From positions 1-10,205 of the forward strand of contig JALHNF010000022.1 of NCBI GenBank assembly GCA_022843645.1: a DNA stretch of 10,205 bases, given 5' to 3'. The notes under the pieces were generated by a model. The model had not been told where the DNA came from. It did not search any database and saw only the letters and a list, made by a program, of their open reading frames with translations. Every line of letters starts with the position of its first letter. The first letter of the stretch is position 1. Made by a program: the position numbers and the translations under genes. This document shows, piece after piece, positions 1 to 6,334 of this stretch. This stretch comes from Minisyncoccota bacterium. GTDB lineage: Bacteria; Patescibacteriota; Minisyncoccia; Phycocordibacterales; UBA5272.

Positions 1-4
1 CGAT

Positions 5-1132
5 ATGAAAATAGTATTTACAGGCGGAATCACAGGCGGACACTTTTTTCCTATTATTGCTGTGGCTCAAAAAGTTTTTGAAGTTACCGAAGAAAAAAAG
101 TTGCTTGAGCCAAGTTTGTACTACTTCTCAAACAGCCCATATAAAGAGAGTCTGTTGTACGAAAACCACATTCAGTATATAAAAATTGGCTCCGGAAAGC
201 TGCGTCGGTATACTTCAATACTAAATGTTATAGATATTTTTTCATCAGCGTTTGGTTTTCTGAAAGCGTTATATAAACTCTATTCAATTTTTCCTGACGT
301 TGTGTTTAGCAAAGGAGGAGGAGATGCGTTCCCAACACTTCTTGCCGCTAAGATATTAGGCATTCCTGTTTTTATTCATGAGTCAGACTCTGTTCCGGGG
401 CGAGCAAATATGTGGGCTGGAAAGTTTGCTGCACGTATTGCTGTATCCTTTGAAGAGGCAGGAACTTTTTTTCCAAAAGACAAAGTTGCATACACAGGAC
501 AGCCAGTTCGCGCAGAAATATTGCACCCACACCACGAGGGAGCACATGAATATCTTGATCTCAAGAAAGAGCTGCCGACGATTCTTGTTCTCGGGGGCTC
601 GCAGGGAGCTGAAATTATTAATGACACGGTACTAAGCATTCTTCCGCAGTTAGTATCAAAGTTTCAAATCATCCATCAAACAGGTCAAAAAAATATTGAT
701 GAAGTCAAAAAGCGTGCCGCGCTCCTCCTCAAAGGTAATGAGCAAGCCTTCAACTACAAACCCTATGGTTTTTTAGACGACCTCGCTACACGTATGTCGG
801 CTGGGGCAGCAACTCTTGTTATCTCGCGCGCAGGAAGCACAATATTTGAAATTGCATCATGGGGATTGCCGTCGATCATCATTCCAATTACCGACTCAAA
901 TGGAGACCATCAAAGAAAAAACGCTTTCAACTACGCACGAAGTGGTGCATGTATTGTGATAGAGGAAGGCAACCTCACTCCACATGTATTCTTAAGTGAA
1001 ATTGAGCGACTTATTTCTTTAGAGGACACCCGCACCAAGATGAGCACGCGAGCCACACAATTTTTCAAAGAAGATGCAGCACTCAAAATAGCTCAAGAAA
1101 TTATAAAAATTGCGGAAGAGCACGAAAGATAG
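5..1132 (+). CDS. murG: MurG, lipid II-forming GlcNAc transferase
   Basis: Transfers GlcNAc from UDP-GlcNAc to undecaprenyl-pyrophosphoryl-MurNAc-pentapeptide (lipid I), making lipid II on the cytoplasmic face of the membrane. The 375-residue length is normal for the family. The N-terminal Rossmann half opens with the glycine-rich loop TGGITGGHFFP (residues 6-16), in which Ile replaces the usual third glycine. Next come FSKGGGDAFP (101-110) and IHESDSVPGRANMWAGKFA (124-142), where family members such as E. coli have HEQN in place of HESD. TGQPVR (164-169) marks the domain junction. The C-terminal donor-binding half has LVLGGSQGA (194-202) and SRAGSTIFEIASWGLPSIII (274-293), holding the conserved Glu. 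The ATG lies four bases into the window, so upstream signals cannot be seen; the protein looks complete because the glycine loop sits at its usual distance from Met1. gltX follows after 17 bases. Confidence 0.96.
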   Translation: MKIVFTGGITGGHFFPIIAVAQKVFEVTEEKKLLEPSLYYFSNSPYKESLLYENHIQYIKIGSGKLRRYTSILNVIDIFSSAFGFLKALYKLYSIFPDVVFSKGGGDAFPTLLAAKILGIPVFIHESDSVPGRANMWAGKFAARIAVSFEEAGTFFPKDKVAYTGQPVRAEILHPHHEGAHEYLDLKKELPTILVLGGSQGAEIINDTVLSILPQLVSKFQIIHQTGQKNIDEVKKRAALLLKGNEQAFNYKPYGFLDDLATRMSAGAATLVISRAGSTIFEIASWGLPSIIIPITDSNGDHQRKNAFNYARSGACIVIEEGNLTPHVFLSEIERLISLEDTRTKMSTRATQFFKEDAALKIAQEIIKIAEEHER

Positions 1133-1138
1133 TATTAC

Positions 1139-1144
1139 TATAAA
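1139..1144 (+). promoter_or_regulatory. Possible -10 box of a leaderless gltX transcript
   Basis: TATAAA lies five bases before the gltX ATG in the 17-base gap after murG. The overlapping TACTAT (1136-1141) is an alternative. No matching -35 is evident, and no Shine-Dalgarno precedes gltX. In an A+T-rich gap this could be chance, and gltX may simply be co-transcribed with murG. Confidence 0.25.
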
Positions 1145-1149
1145 GACAT

Positions 1150-2580
1150 ATGTCAGATACTGCAAAAAAGGTAGTCACACGCTTTGCCCCAAGCCCAACA
1201 GGCCTGATGCATGTTGGAGGTCTTCGTACCGGGCTCTTTGCCTGGCTTTGGGCCCGTAAAAACAGTGGCACTTTTATACTTCGAATAGAAGACACGGATA
1301 AAATCAGAGAAATGCCTGGCTCAAAAGAACAAATAATGGAATCTCTTTCCTGGCTTGGGCTTACATGGGACTTTGGACCAGACAAGCCAGGCACTTGGGG
1401 GAGTTGCATTCAGTCAGAACGACTTTCTGTATACAAAACATATGCAGAAAAGTTGATCGAGAAAGGCTTGGCGTATCCAGACCCATACACAGAAGAAGAG
1501 GTTGAAGCGTTCAGAAAAAAAGCGGAGGAAAACAAGCTACCATTTCTTTTTAGAAACCATCGCCCAGAAACATTTGAAAGTTGGGATGGCACAAAACCAC
1601 TTCGATTTAAAGTTCCTGAACTGAAGCGGTACGAGTGGCATGACGAAGTTCGTGGAGCTCTCTCTGCGGGAATGGAGGCGCTCGATGACTTCGTACTTAT
1701 TAAAGCAGATGGTTTTCCAACGTATAATTTCTGTCATATTGTTGATGACATAGAAATGGGTGTCTCGCATGTAATGCGTGGTGAAGAGTTTATTTCTTCA
1801 ACACCAAAGTTTCTTTCTCTTTACGAAGCGCTCGGTGTGCAGCCACCTATTTTTGCAACTCTGCCGCCTATTTTGGGAGAAAGTGGTACAAAAAAACTAA
1901 GTAAACGTGACGGAGCAAAAGACGTTCTAGACTACAGAGCTGAGGGCTATTTGCCAGGTGCAATGGTGAACTTCCTTGCGTTCATAGGTTGGAATCCAGG
2001 AGGTGAGAAAGAAATATATTCTATACAAGAACTTATAAAAAGTTTTTCGATCGACCGTATTCAAAAAGCAGGCGCACGGTTCAATCCAGAAAAACTTGAT
2101 TGGATAAATAAAGAACACATCAAATTGCTTCCCATGGAAGAAGCATTCGAAAAAATGCTTTCGTACTTTAAAGATGAAAGTCTTTCAGAGCTGTCTCTCG
2201 AACGACTCAAAAAGCTTCTTCCTGTTGCCTACGACAGAATGAATACGTTTTCTGACTTTCACACCGATTTTAAAAATGGAGAATATAGCTACATCATTGA
2301 AGCACCCGTATACGACCAAAAAAACATAATCTGGAAAACAGACACTCTTGAAAACGCACAGAAACATCTCCGTGAAGTAAAAAGTATTTTGTCCACACTT
2401 CCTGACGATCTCTGGAATCTCGAAAATATAAAACATGCCGTGTGGGAATACGCAGAAAAAGAAGGACGAGGAAATGTGCTCTGGCCGCTTCGATATTCAC
2501 TTTCTGGCAAAGACAAATCTCCAGACCCGTTTACCCTTGCCTTTGCGCTTGGCAAAGACGAAACTTTAAAAAGAATATGA
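1150..2580 (+). CDS. gltX: Glutamyl-tRNA synthetase
   Basis: Class I aminoacyl-tRNA synthetase that charges tRNA with glutamate in the cytoplasm; 476 residues, normal length. The signature FAPSPTGLMHVGGLRTGLF (residues 12-30) contains the HIGH-type motif as HVGG. LRIEDTD (44-50) follows. TYNFCHIVDD (191-200) and HVMRGEEFISSTPK (207-220) form the rest of the active site. The KMSKS loop appears as KLSKRDGA (249-256), the usual GluRS variant. The C-terminal half is the helical anticodon-binding region and ends in the family-typical VLWPLRYSLSGKDKSPDPF. The zinc-binding cysteines of E. coli GltX are absent: the region after GLAYP reads DPYT. The sequence does not show whether the enzyme is discriminating or also charges tRNA-Gln. 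There is no Shine-Dalgarno. The NUDIX start follows after four bases, so the two are probably co-transcribed. Confidence 0.97.
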   Translation: MSDTAKKVVTRFAPSPTGLMHVGGLRTGLFAWLWARKNSGTFILRIEDTDKIREMPGSKEQIMESLSWLGLTWDFGPDKPGTWGSCIQSERLSVYKTYAEKLIEKGLAYPDPYTEEEVEAFRKKAEENKLPFLFRNHRPETFESWDGTKPLRFKVPELKRYEWHDEVRGALSAGMEALDDFVLIKADGFPTYNFCHIVDDIEMGVSHVMRGEEFISSTPKFLSLYEALGVQPPIFATLPPILGESGTKKLSKRDGAKDVLDYRAEGYLPGAMVNFLAFIGWNPGGEKEIYSIQELIKSFSIDRIQKAGARFNPEKLDWINKEHIKLLPMEEAFEKMLSYFKDESLSELSLERLKKLLPVAYDRMNTFSDFHTDFKNGEYSYIIEAPVYDQKNIIWKTDTLENAQKHLREVKSILSTLPDDLWNLENIKHAVWEYAEKEGRGNVLWPLRYSLSGKDKSPDPFTLAFALGKDETLKRI

Positions 2581-2584
2581 CCCT

Positions 2585-3082
2585 GTGAGAGTCTGGACGC
2601 TAAAAGAAAGATTATTGCGATTTTTGGCAAAGAGAGGTGGGGCATACCTAGTGCGACTTTTCTGGAAAATCACAAGGCTCAAAAAATCTCGAGTAAGAGC
2701 TATTATCATAAATAGAGATAAGACAAAAATCCTACTTGTAAAAAACATAAGCTATTCAAAGTTCCACCTGCCTGGCGGCGGCATAGAAAAAGGTGAGGAC
2801 GAGCTCACCGCGCTTCATCGAGAAATAGAGGAAGAGCTAGGAATCACGATGGTGCCACTCTACAAGCTCGGCAAATATAAGTATCAAGGTACGCAGAATT
2901 ATGTTCATATTTTTGTCGCACAAACTAAAGACGAAAATATAACAATGCAGTGGGAACTTGATGCCGCGGAGTGGTTTGAGGTACAGTCATTACCAAAATT
3001 AAAGAATTCTACAAAAGAGTGCCTCCGCGATTACATCGCACACAATGAACCTGTATCTGGAGTCTGGGGATTAGATGATTGA
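2585..3082 (+). CDS. NUDIX hydrolase, substrate unknown
   Basis: Hydrolyses a nucleoside diphosphate linked to another moiety; substrates in the superfamily range from oxidised nucleotides to sugar nucleotides and RNA caps, and nothing here picks one. The 165-residue protein carries a perfect Nudix box, Gx5Ex7REUxEExGU, from Gly65 to Ile87, with the metal-binding Glu residues in REIEEELGI (79-87). The strand before it, ILLVKN (49-54), and FHLPGGG (60-66) are typical of the fold. The first 38 residues are rich in Lys and Arg and precede the Nudix core. The GTG start is the first in the frame after the gltX stop and has no Shine-Dalgarno; the next plausible starts would cut into the N-terminal extension. 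The stop codon lies inside the TTGACA box of the next gene's promoter. Confidence 0.9.
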   Translation: MRVWTLKERLLRFLAKRGGAYLVRLFWKITRLKKSRVRAIIINRDKTKILLVKNISYSKFHLPGGGIEKGEDELTALHREIEEELGITMVPLYKLGKYKYQGTQNYVHIFVAQTKDENITMQWELDAAEWFEVQSLPKLKNSTKECLRDYIAHNEPVSGVWGLDD

Positions 3083-3107
3083 CAGAAGTTAAAATAATTA
3101 TTACTCT
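3079..3107 (+). promoter_or_regulatory. Promoter of the first unknown small gene
   Basis: A perfect TTGACA -35 hexamer (3079-3084) is followed after exactly 17 bases by TACTCT (3102-3107; four of six matches to TATAAT). The -35 overlaps the stop codon of the NUDIX gene. The predicted start near 3114 gives a leader of about 25 bases before the GTG at 3139, ending in a Shine-Dalgarno. A consensus -35 at this spacing is unlikely to be chance, although the -10 is imperfect. Confidence 0.6.
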
Positions 3108-3126
3108 TTGGTTGGTCTAGCACATT

Positions 3127-3132
3127 GAGGAG
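3127..3132 (+). promoter_or_regulatory. Ribosome binding site of the first unknown small gene
   Basis: GAGGAG lies six bases before the GTG at 3139. It fixes that GTG as the start and contrasts with the Shine-Dalgarno-free starts of gltX, the NUDIX gene and alr. Confidence 0.7.
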
Positions 3133-3138
3133 TTAGTT

Positions 3139-3495
3139 GTGAGTGAAAATCAGTGGGACCAGTATGTGTGTTTCATAAAGTTCATTGGCTCTGGAGACAC
3201 CCAACAGGTGGTGGTCGAAGCAACCGACCCAACACGAGGGAATACGAAATGTCGGCTCACATTTCATCGGCCCGGAGGAGATCATGGTACTCGTGTTAAA
3301 GTTGTTACGCGAACCAGGCGGGTTCAAGAACTTCAGCTTTTCTTAGCGGCTCAACGCCTAGCATCCAGAAGCTTGAACGAGCAGTCAGGGGAACCGCAAG
3401 GAAGTAGCGTGATTTCTTTCACTGCGGTTAGAAAATCGAATTACGGCCCGGGAAACACTGGAATTAGCAAGAGAATTGCCAAAAACGATAATTAA
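3139..3495 (+). CDS. Unknown protein, 118 residues, stand-alone gene
   Basis: I do not recognise this protein. The GTG start is chosen because of the Shine-Dalgarno six bases upstream and the promoter in front. The first half looks strand-rich: QYVCFIKFIG (residues 8-17), QQVVVEATD (22-30), CRLTFHRPG (38-46) and RVKVVTRT (52-59). Residues 60-82, RRVQELQLFLAAQRLASRS onward, look like an amphipathic helix. The tail is Gly/Ser/Asn-rich and ends with Lys and Arg. Eleven Arg make it basic, and there are two Cys (11 and 38). There is no signal peptide or membrane segment, so it is probably cytoplasmic. A small nucleic-acid-binding fold would suit the strand-rich basic layout, but that is a guess. 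G+C over 3181-3480 is 153/300 (51%), against 130/300 (43%) over 1441-1740 in gltX, which hints at a different history or selection. It has its own promoter and a hairpin after it. Confidence 0.75.
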   Translation: MSENQWDQYVCFIKFIGSGDTQQVVVEATDPTRGNTKCRLTFHRPGGDHGTRVKVVTRTRRVQELQLFLAAQRLASRSLNEQSGEPQGSSVISFTAVRKSNYGPGNTGISKRIAKNDN

Positions 3496-3530
3496 GACAA
3501 GGAAGTTTTTAGTGTCATCTACCCCTCTCC

Positions 3531-3564
3531 GAGACCCCGTTTTGCAAGACGCATACGGGGTTTC
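3531..3564 (+). terminator. Probable intrinsic terminator after the first unknown gene
   Basis: Arms 3531-3540 (GAGACCCCGT) and 3555-3564 (ACGGGGTTTC) pair over 10 bp with one G-T. Within the loop, TGC (3543-3545) can pair with GCA (3551-3553) around AAGAC. The core ACCCCGT/ACGGGGT is strong, but only a short, mixed T-rich run (TTTCATTATCTCT) follows, so it is weaker than the terminator at 5150. It lies 35 bases after the stop codon and just before the alr promoter, which suits a terminator separating the two units. Confidence 0.65.
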
Positions 3565-3590
3565 ATTATCTCTAAAAAGTAAATTTTTTG

Positions 3591-3596
3591 TATACT
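3591..3596 (+). promoter_or_regulatory. -10 box of alr, leaderless arrangement
   Basis: TATACT (five of six matches to TATAAT) ends six bases before the alr ATG at 3603. The predicted transcription start therefore falls on or next to the A of the start codon. No good -35 stands out at 17-18 bases upstream. No Shine-Dalgarno is possible in so short a leader, consistent with leaderless translation. Confidence 0.55.
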
Positions 3597-3602
3597 GTGT
3601 AA

Positions 3603-4724
3603 ATGAATCTTCCTCAAACATCACAGCTTGAAATTTCTCGCAGAGCACTCATGCATAATTTTAAAGCGCTCAAAAACAATCTCTCTGGGGAAACAAAAAT
3701 AATGTGCGTAGTGAAAGGGAATGCGTACGGCCACGGCCTCGTACACGTTGTAAATGTACTCACAAAAATGCGCCCTGACTTTTTTGCTGTATTTGATATA
3801 CAAGATGCACTCATCATTCGTAAAATCACAAAAACTATTCCAATACTTGTGCTAGCAGCTGCACAAGACGAATACATAGATCTTGCTTTATCTCACAATC
3901 TTTCTCTCTCAGTAAGCTCAAACGAGATTCTTTCGCGTATTATAAAAAAGAAAATAAAAGGCACGCTCAAAATCCATCTTTGTATCGAGACAGGCTTAGG
4001 CCGAGACGGCATCTTGCATGGTGAACTAGAAAAGACTCTGGCACGTATAAAAAATCAAAAACACATTAGTATAGAAGGACTCTACACACACTTCTCAGGC
4101 GCAGAAAGTAGAACCTTCGACACTCTCACCAAGTCCCAAGTCAAAAAGTTGCTTGAATGGCAAGCGGCATTCAACAAAGCGGGCATGCATCCACTCACGC
4201 ACGCATCGGGCACTGCAGGAAGTATGCTCGGAGAAGAGTCTAGGCTCTCTATGTGCCGTATTGGAATAGGTTTATACGGACTCTGGCCAAGCGAAGAAAC
4301 AAAAAAGCTTTCAAAAAGAACTGTTTTGAAACCTGTGCTTTCATGGAAAACGAGAGTTATCGATGTAAAAGAAATTCCAAAAGGTCACGGCATTGGCTAT
4401 GACATGGGATACATCACCAAAACAAAAACAACTATCGCGATAATTCCCGTTGGGTACTATGACGGCATAGGAAGAGGTGCATCAAATAGGGCATTTGCAC
4501 TCGTACGTAGAAAACGTGTCCCTATTCGAGGCCGAATAATGATGAATATGTGCGTTCTTGATGTAACAGGGCTTACGGTGAACATTGGCGATGAAGTGGT
4601 ACTTATTGGAAAACAGGGAAATAATTCTATTACGGTGGAGGATTGGGGTAAGTGGGCTGACACCATAAACTACGAAATAACTACAAAAATAAACCCGTTA
4701 TTACCGAGAGTTCTTGCAAAATAA
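3603..4724 (+). CDS. alr: Alanine racemase, PLP-dependent
   Basis: Interconverts L- and D-alanine to supply the D-Ala-D-Ala end of the peptidoglycan stem; the product feeds the same pathway as MurG. The 373-residue length is normal. The N-terminal barrel carries the PLP lysine in VVKGNAYGHG (Lys38), a slight variant of the usual VVKADAYGHG. GLYTHFSGAES (residues 159-169), HASGTAGSM (200-208) and CRIGIGLYG (218-226) are cofactor and barrel motifs. The C-terminal beta domain has GHGIGYDMGY (about 261-270), whose first Tyr (about 266) matches the catalytic Tyr265 of the Geobacillus enzyme, then IPVGYYDG, MMNMCVLDVT and the closing TINYEITTKINPLLPRV. The ATG sits six bases after a -10 box with no Shine-Dalgarno, so the message is probably leaderless. 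No terminator follows; the promoter of the next small gene overlaps the last codons. Confidence 0.96.
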   Translation: MNLPQTSQLEISRRALMHNFKALKNNLSGETKIMCVVKGNAYGHGLVHVVNVLTKMRPDFFAVFDIQDALIIRKITKTIPILVLAAAQDEYIDLALSHNLSLSVSSNEILSRIIKKKIKGTLKIHLCIETGLGRDGILHGELEKTLARIKNQKHISIEGLYTHFSGAESRTFDTLTKSQVKKLLEWQAAFNKAGMHPLTHASGTAGSMLGEESRLSMCRIGIGLYGLWPSEETKKLSKRTVLKPVLSWKTRVIDVKEIPKGHGIGYDMGYITKTKTTIAIIPVGYYDGIGRGASNRAFALVRRKRVPIRGRIMMNMCVLDVTGLTVNIGDEVVLIGKQGNNSITVEDWGKWADTINYEITTKINPLLPRVLAK

Positions 4725-4742
4725 AACTAGATGTGTTATTGT
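4714..4742 (+). promoter_or_regulatory. Possible promoter of the second unknown small gene
   Basis: TTGCAA (4714-4719) and TATTGT (4737-4742) are 17 bases apart, each a partial consensus match. The -35 lies in the last codons of alr, as the first unknown gene's -35 lies on the NUDIX stop. A leader of about 30 bases would result. Several A+T-rich alternatives for the -10 exist nearby, including AATACT at 4743-4748. Confidence 0.4.
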
Positions 4743-4767
4743 AATACTCCCTTCACAGCCAAAAACC

Positions 4768-4774
4768 AAGGAGG
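4768..4774 (+). promoter_or_regulatory. Perfect Shine-Dalgarno of the second unknown gene
   Basis: AAGGAGG lies four bases before the ATG at 4779. It decides the start: an earlier in-frame ATG at 4731 has no such site and lies within the presumed promoter. Confidence 0.85.
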
Positions 4775-4778
4775 AAAC

Positions 4779-5138
4779 ATGGCTGATGGAAGTTCAGATG
4801 CGGGAAAAACTCGGTTTTGGAAAAATCCAGAACCTTGCTTGCGAGCAGCGATTTCTCGCGTTTTTAGCGGCGGTCGAGACGACGAAGACCGTATCGAAAA
4901 ATACGAGAGGTCACTGAATAGGCACTGGGAGAGGCTGCGGCTTCTTGCCCCTCGATCAAAGACGGTTTTTTCTGTTTGTCCAAAAACACAAGATCGAACA
5001 GAACTGATGCCATACGATACACAAGGGCTATGTGATATGTTTGCCCACGAAGCTCTTGATGGGAGATTTTTTGTTTGCCTTTCTCAAACCGGACAGAGGG
5101 AGTGGAGGATTTATCCACTCATTAGTGATCTTTCTTAA
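4779..5138 (+). CDS. Unknown protein, 119 residues, stand-alone gene
   Basis: I do not recognise this protein and see no similarity to the 118-residue protein at 3139. The ATG is set by the perfect Shine-Dalgarno. The sequence has 14 Arg, three Trp (residues 14, 50, 109) and four Cys (20, 67, 85, 100). Residues 35-57 (DEDRIEKYERSLNRHWERLRLL) look like one long charged helix. Residues 61-67 (KTVFSVC) and 96-101 (RFFVCL), with REWRIYPL near the end (107-114), look like strands. The wide spacing of the cysteines does not suggest a zinc finger. There is no signal peptide or membrane segment, so it is presumably cytoplasmic. G+C over 4801-5100 is 144/300 (48%), above the 43% counted in part of gltX. 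Its promoter, leader and terminator make it a single-gene unit between alr and the MBL-fold gene. Confidence 0.8.
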   Translation: MADGSSDAGKTRFWKNPEPCLRAAISRVFSGGRDDEDRIEKYERSLNRHWERLRLLAPRSKTVFSVCPKTQDRTELMPYDTQGLCDMFAHEALDGRFFVCLSQTGQREWRIYPLISDLS

Positions 5139-5149
5139 ACAAGTTCGGT

Positions 5150-5183
5150 ACGCCACCTCGATAGGATCGAGGTGGCGTTTTTT
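5150..5183 (+). terminator. Strong intrinsic terminator
   Basis: A perfect 12-bp stem pairs 5151-5162 (CGCCACCTCGAT) with 5166-5177 around the loop AGG. One further A-T pair (5150-5178) is possible, and six Ts (5178-5183) follow. It begins 11 bases after the stop codon of the second unknown gene. There is no T-tract on the opposite strand, so it acts only on + strand transcripts. Confidence 0.93.
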
Positions 5184-5233
5184 ACTATAAGGTTTTCCTC
5201 CAGTTTCCATGAAATAAATCTGAACCAAGGTAC

Positions 5234-5262
5234 TTTAAAACACTTTTTTTCAATGCTACAAT
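5234..5262 (+). promoter_or_regulatory. Promoter of the MBL-fold gene, leaderless arrangement
   Basis: TACAAT (5257-5262), preceded by TGC (an extended -10), ends six bases before the ATG at 5269, the same spacing as at alr. TTTAAA (5234-5239) sits 17 bases upstream as a partial -35. The string ATGCTAYAATG here is shared with the gyrA promoter. The predicted start falls at or near the start codon. Confidence 0.6.
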
Positions 5263-5268
5263 GCGTAT

Positions 5269-5904
5269 ATGGTCATCACATATCACGGAAAACAGTTTTT
5301 CAAAATTCAATTTGGAGATACTATCTTTGCGTTTAATCCAATCTCAAAAGACTACAAAATGCCAAGCGGGAAAAGCACTCGTTTTGGAGCATCTGTCGCA
5401 CTCATAACAACAGGCATTCCGGAGTGTAATGGTGCGGAGCAAGTTACGTATGCAGGCAAAGAGCCCTTTGTAATTCAAGGTCCTGGTGAATACGAAATCG
5501 GCGGTATCTTTGTAAAGGGAGCATACACCGAGACAGTCGTCGGTAAAGAAAAGAAAGTAAACACAGTATACGTAACCACGATAGACAATATAAAAATTGC
5601 GTTTCTTGGCTATGCATCTGGAAAATTGAGTGGCGATGTCAAAGAACTTGCAGACCAAGTAGATATCTTGTTTGTCCCTGTTGGAGAAGACATGGACGGA
5701 CAAATGAACGCCCACGACGCACAAGCTGCCGTAGTAACGCTCGAGCCAAAAATAATCATTCCGATGGGATACACGGAAAAGACACTTCCTCCGTTCTTAA
5801 AAGAGTCCGGGGTGAAGTCACTTGATCCAGTAGAAAAGTTGACCATCAAACGAAAAGATCTAGACGGAAAAAGCGGGGAGGTGGTTCTCTTAAGTGAAGA
5901 GTAG
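5269..5904 (+). CDS. MBL-fold protein lacking the metal-binding motif
   Basis: A 211-residue protein resembling the small COG2220-type beta-lactamase-fold hydrolases (the UlaG/UPF0173-like group). Family features kept are the opening MVITYHGKQFFKIQFGD (residues 1-17), GPGEYEIGGIFVKGAYTE (71-88), IAFLGYASG (110-118), DILFVPVGE (132-140) and EPKIIIPMGYTEK (159-171). The metal ligands are missing. The place of THxHxDH reads ITTGIPECNG (46-55), LGH is LGY, and the late HY is GY (167-168). The only histidines are His6 and His149. A dinuclear zinc hydrolase is therefore unlikely, and a binding or structural role is more plausible. From memory, proteins of this kind are common in Parcubacteria. No Shine-Dalgarno is present; the -10 lies six bases before the ATG. 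The next gene overlaps its end. Confidence 0.8.
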   Translation: MVITYHGKQFFKIQFGDTIFAFNPISKDYKMPSGKSTRFGASVALITTGIPECNGAEQVTYAGKEPFVIQGPGEYEIGGIFVKGAYTETVVGKEKKVNTVYVTTIDNIKIAFLGYASGKLSGDVKELADQVDILFVPVGEDMDGQMNAHDAQAAVVTLEPKIIIPMGYTEKTLPPFLKESGVKSLDPVEKLTIKRKDLDGKSGEVVLLSEE

Positions 5905-6184
5905 ATTCATGAGGTTGCTCACGCTCCTACGTAGAACACCGCGCTCTAAAAAAGATAGCCTGACTCTTTTACTTTCAATATTCGGAACACTCCTTGTTGT
6001 TGCATTAGGGGTTTTTATACAATACAGACAAGAGAGCGTACTCGTACCGCAAGAGACAGCGCAAGAAGAGGGCATACAGACAACACTTCTTCAAGCACAA
6101 AAAGAGTTTTTGCCCACAATAGCAGATATAAAAGAGAAACTTGACACCCTTGTATCCACATACATAAACGAAGGTGCAAAGTAG
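5894..6184 (+). CDS. Small single-pass membrane protein, unknown
   Basis: A 96-residue protein with a basic N-terminus (RFMRLLTLLRRTPRSKK, residues 4-20), one hydrophobic segment (LTLLLSIFGTLLVVALGVFI, 23-42) and a hydrophilic tail rich in Glu, Gln and Lys. The tail looks helical (TLLQAQKEFLPTIADIKEKL, 64-83). The charge pattern predicts the N-terminus inside and the tail outside. I do not recognise a family. The GTG start overlaps the MBL-fold gene by 11 bases; an in-frame ATG at 5909 (giving 91 residues) is as good, since GAAGAG lies seven bases before it and the membrane segment is kept. Overlap implies co-transcription and perhaps a joint role at the membrane with the MBL-fold protein. 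Confidence 0.65.
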   Translation: MKSRFMRLLTLLRRTPRSKKDSLTLLLSIFGTLLVVALGVFIQYRQESVLVPQETAQEEGIQTTLLQAQKEFLPTIADIKEKLDTLVSTYINEGAK

Positions 6185-6295
6185 CGAAGTCTCGATGACG
6201 CCTTGACTCGCGCACCTGTCTTTCCTTTACCACACCCACTCTTACCCCAAAAAGAGTTTCGTATGTTTATAGAGGCTTAACTACAGCATTTCAGT
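6185..6295. other. Non-coding gap before gyrA
   Basis: This is the upstream part of the longest gap in the window (6185-6334). It contains no credible gene. A weak A+T hairpin pairs ACTCTT (6238-6243) with AAGAGT (6252-6257) but lacks a T-tract. It may hold further gyrA control sequence, but none is recognisable. Confidence 0.5.
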
Positions 6296-6324
6296 TTTTA
6301 AATAGGAAACAAAAATGCTATAAT
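6296..6324 (+). promoter_or_regulatory. gyrA promoter with consensus -10
   Basis: A perfect TATAAT (6319-6324), preceded by TGC (extended -10), has a weak A/T-rich -35 (TTTTAA, 6296-6301) 17 bases upstream. The predicted transcription start near 6331 lies only about four bases before the ATG at 6335. An upstream in-frame ATG at 6323 lies inside the -10 box and would not be in this transcript. Confidence 0.7.
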
Positions 6325-6330
6325 GGAGGG
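6325..6330 (+). promoter_or_regulatory. GGAGGG ahead of gyrA: ribosome site or promoter spacer
   Basis: GGAGGG lies four bases before the ATG at 6335, an ideal Shine-Dalgarno position. It also fills the stretch between the -10 box and the predicted transcription start, so it would be transcribed only from an upstream start or read-through. It supports 6335 as the start in either case. Confidence 0.5.
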
Positions 6331-6334
6331 TATT

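Noticed and set aside
376..639. Open frames on both strands within murG
   Set aside because: They are shadows of murG in other frames; their translations show no family features and no ribosome sites.
4731..4778. Longer form of the 119-residue protein from an ATG at 4731
   Set aside because: It lies in the presumed promoter seven bases after alr, has no Shine-Dalgarno, and would bury the perfect AAGGAGG inside the coding sequence.
5100..5120. Hairpin GAGTGGA / TCCACTC near the end of the second unknown gene
   Set aside because: It lies inside the coding sequence without a T-tract, and the real terminator follows at 5150; probably incidental.
6238..6257. Hairpin ACTCTT / AAGAGT as a terminator before gyrA
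   Set aside because: Only six A/T-rich pairs with an eight-base loop and no T-tract; too weak to call.
6323..6334. Upstream in-frame ATG giving GyrA four extra residues
   Set aside because: The ATG is formed by the last bases of the TATAAT box and lies before the likely transcription start; the ATG at 6335 has GGAGGG in front and is preferred.
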